In this document: positions 4,517 through 5,753 of the stretch, in pieces | How the letters are laid out: every line of letters begins with the position of its first letter | How positions within the stretch are numbered: the stretch's first letter is position 1 | Source: an uncultured Oscillospiraceae bacterium | GTDB taxonomy: Bacteria > Bacillota > Clostridia > Oscillospirales > Ruminococcaceae | Direction of reading: 5' to 3' | Length of the DNA: 5,753 nt | Assembly (NCBI GenBank): GCA_900556525.1 | Contig: USOZ01000128.1 | Span: 1-5,753 of the forward strand | Notes under the pieces: model-generated | What the model was told of the DNA's origin: nothing | The model's input: only the letters and a program-made list of their open reading frames with translations | The model's database searches: none | Position numbers and translations under genes: made by a program

Positions 4517-5753
4517 TCAGCCCTGAGCCATTTTCTCGCGATATTCGTCGAGAGTTGCTTCGATCATGTTATATTTTTCCTCACGAAGCTGCGTGTAGGA
4601 AACATTTGCAAAGATAGGACCGTCCATAAGCGACTGGTCGCCCATGCCTTCAAAGTAGTTGGACATATCCTTGTTGAAGCCCTTGCAGTTATCGAACAGG
4701 AAAGAGAACTTTTCTCTCGAAGGAGTTGTGAGATCCATCAGAACTTCGTACTGTTCATCGGAATAATAAGCGTTGAACTTAACCTTTCTTGCCGCGCCGC
4801 ATTCAGGGCAGGTCGTGAGGTCATCTGTTTCGTGTTCAACGAAGCTGTACTTGCATTCGGGGCACTTAGGGTAGTACTTTGTGGAAGAGTCGGTCGCTTT
4901 TGCCTTTGCTTCCGCGACATTTTCTTCGTCGGTCACTTCAATGCGGTTGAGCGTGATCCAGTCGATAGCGCCCTTTACATTCTTTGCGCCTGCGGGAACC
5001 ATGTATCCGAACGAGTCATAAGCCTGATAATACTTATCTGCGGAAGGATCTCTCGGGAACGGAACGAACGCCATATCATACTCGATATTGTTCTTGTAAA
5101 GGCTTGAGCAAGCCGCGCTGTAAGCCCATGTCGGCTCCATTCCGAGGAAGAGAAGATTTCCGTCAACGAACGCCTGACCGGGATCAACATAACCCTCGCC
5201 GGTAAGACCCTCACGGCAAAGTCCTTCAACAAATTCCATTGCTCTCTGAACATTCTCATTCTTGAGGTTGTTGATTATCTGCGTATCCTGAACGTCGATA
5301 AGCTTCGTGCCTGTTGTCGAAACAAAGCTCATTGCGTTTACGCCCGTATAACCGATATGGTTCGTATCAGCGTTGCACCACTGCATACAAATATCACGGA
5401 ACGCGTCCCATGTCCATTCGCCGTTGTGATAAAGCTCCATAGGATCCTGAAGTCCGTATTCCTGAAGCGAAAGGCGGTTATAGTTGATTGCGAAGTTTGA
5501 AGTTACCTTATAAGGAATATAATAGTGCTTTCCGTTATACTTGAACTGCTCCGCAATATCTTTCATACCCGACCAAAGATCGCTGTCGAGGTCGATATAT
5601 GTATCCAGAGGGGTGTACATATTTCTGGACATTCCGTGCGGGAATGACATCCATTCATATCTTACTATATCCGGAGAAGAATCCGAAGCAACAAGCGTAC
5701 CCAGTCTTTCAAAGTATTCAGCGCCGCTTCCGCACTGTTCAAGATCTATTGAA
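4517..5753 (-). CDS. Extracellular solute-binding protein of an ABC importer (family 1), N-terminus outside window, with zinc-ribbon-like insert
   Basis: The frame is open to the right edge, so the signal peptide and first part are missing; 411 residues are visible. It resembles family 1 (sugar-type) binding proteins, which sit on the outer face of the membrane as lipoproteins and deliver ligand to an ABC permease. Support: the edge segment ASDSSPDIVRYEWMSFPHG fits the usual 'SGxxPDIV' lobe, followed by PLDTYIDLD, YYIPYKVTSNFAINYNR, the hallmark NGEWTWDAF, and GYMVPAGAKN in the C-terminal lobe. Position 5650 offers a Met, but the homologous sequence continues upstream of it, so it is not the start. 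Oddity: residues 297-319 of the visible part carry CPEC, 14 residues, then CPEC (codons at 4796-4864), a zinc-ribbon pattern inserted ahead of AYYSDEQYEVLMDL. The permease genes are not in the window; the gene is last in its unit. The ligand cannot be read from sequence; a sugar or oligosaccharide is likeliest. Confidence 0.88.
   Translation of the reverse strand, partial: SIDLEQCGSGAEYFERLGTLVASDSSPDIVRYEWMSFPHGMSRNMYTPLDTYIDLDSDLWSGMKDIAEQFKYNGKHYYIPYKVTSNFAINYNRLSLQEYGLQDPMELYHNGEWTWDAFRDICMQWCNADTNHIGYTGVNAMSFVSTTGTKLIDVQDTQIINNLKNENVQRAMEFVEGLCREGLTGEGYVDPGQAFVDGNLLFLGMEPTWAYSAACSSLYKNNIEYDMAFVPFPRDPSADKYYQAYDSFGYMVPAGAKNVKGAIDWITLNRIEVTDEENVAEAKAKATDSSTKYYPKCPECKYSFVEHETDDLTTCPECGAARKVKFNAYYSDEQYEVLMDLTTPSREKFSFLFDNCKGFNKDMSNYFEGMGDQSLMDGPIFANVSYTQLREEKYNMIEATLDEYREKMAQG

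Noticed and set aside
4493..5107. Plus-strand open frame of 204 residues opposite the binding-protein gene
   Set aside because: The frame opposite is a recognisable solute-binding protein with family motifs over its whole length. This one begins inside the terminator hairpin and shows no family features.
1..5753. CRISPR arrays, insertion sequences, tRNA or rRNA genes
   Set aside because: I looked for regularly spaced repeats, terminal inverted repeats with a transposase frame, and tRNA-like cloverleaf motifs, and saw none.

Overview
The window looks like chromosomal DNA from a low-to-moderate GC Gram-positive anaerobe of the Clostridia, most likely a Ruminococcus-like member of the Oscillospiraceae. 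The clues are strong AAGGAGG-type ribosome binding sites, consensus sigma-A promoters, a Gram-positive-type lipoprotein signal, several type IV pilin-like genes, and a family 1 solute-binding protein of the kind such bacteria use for sugar uptake. The taxonomic placement is inference.

Layout, left to right. Positions 1-181 are non-coding and hold a perfect-consensus promoter firing leftward out of the window. A promoter at 182-210 drives a rightward gene (237-1100) for a predicted surface lipoprotein with an HExxHxxGxxD zinc-protease motif. It converges on three leftward type IV pilin-like genes, read in the order 3284-2613, 2460-1813, 1751-1125. The two transcription units share one 15-bp perfect hairpin that overlaps both stop codons. 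The first pilin gene has a consensus promoter, a structured leader, the strongest ribosome binding site and codon use unlike its paralogue, so it is probably the major pilin. Two adjacent stem-loops separate it from the second pilin gene.

Positions 3429-3689 contain no gene but are rich in inverted repeats, and two of these interleave in pseudoknot order just after a possible promoter. Next comes a clear metal-homeostasis unit: an extended -10 promoter, a yybP-ykoY manganese riboswitch with its terminator and antiterminator, and mntP, a Mn2+ efflux pump. A 14-bp hairpin terminator serves both mntP and the convergent last gene. That gene is a solute-binding lipoprotein of an ABC sugar importer; its N-terminus lies beyond the right edge and it carries an unexpected four-cysteine zinc-ribbon-like insert.

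How the genes relate: the three pilins should act together in a surface pilus or pseudopilus, but no assembly ATPase, platform protein or prepilin peptidase is present here, so those must lie elsewhere. The protease, mntP and the binding protein are separate transcription units with no functional link visible in the sequence. The best candidates for something undescribed are the zinc ribbon in the binding protein, the tandem hairpins in the pilin operon, and the structured non-coding stretch upstream of the riboswitch.
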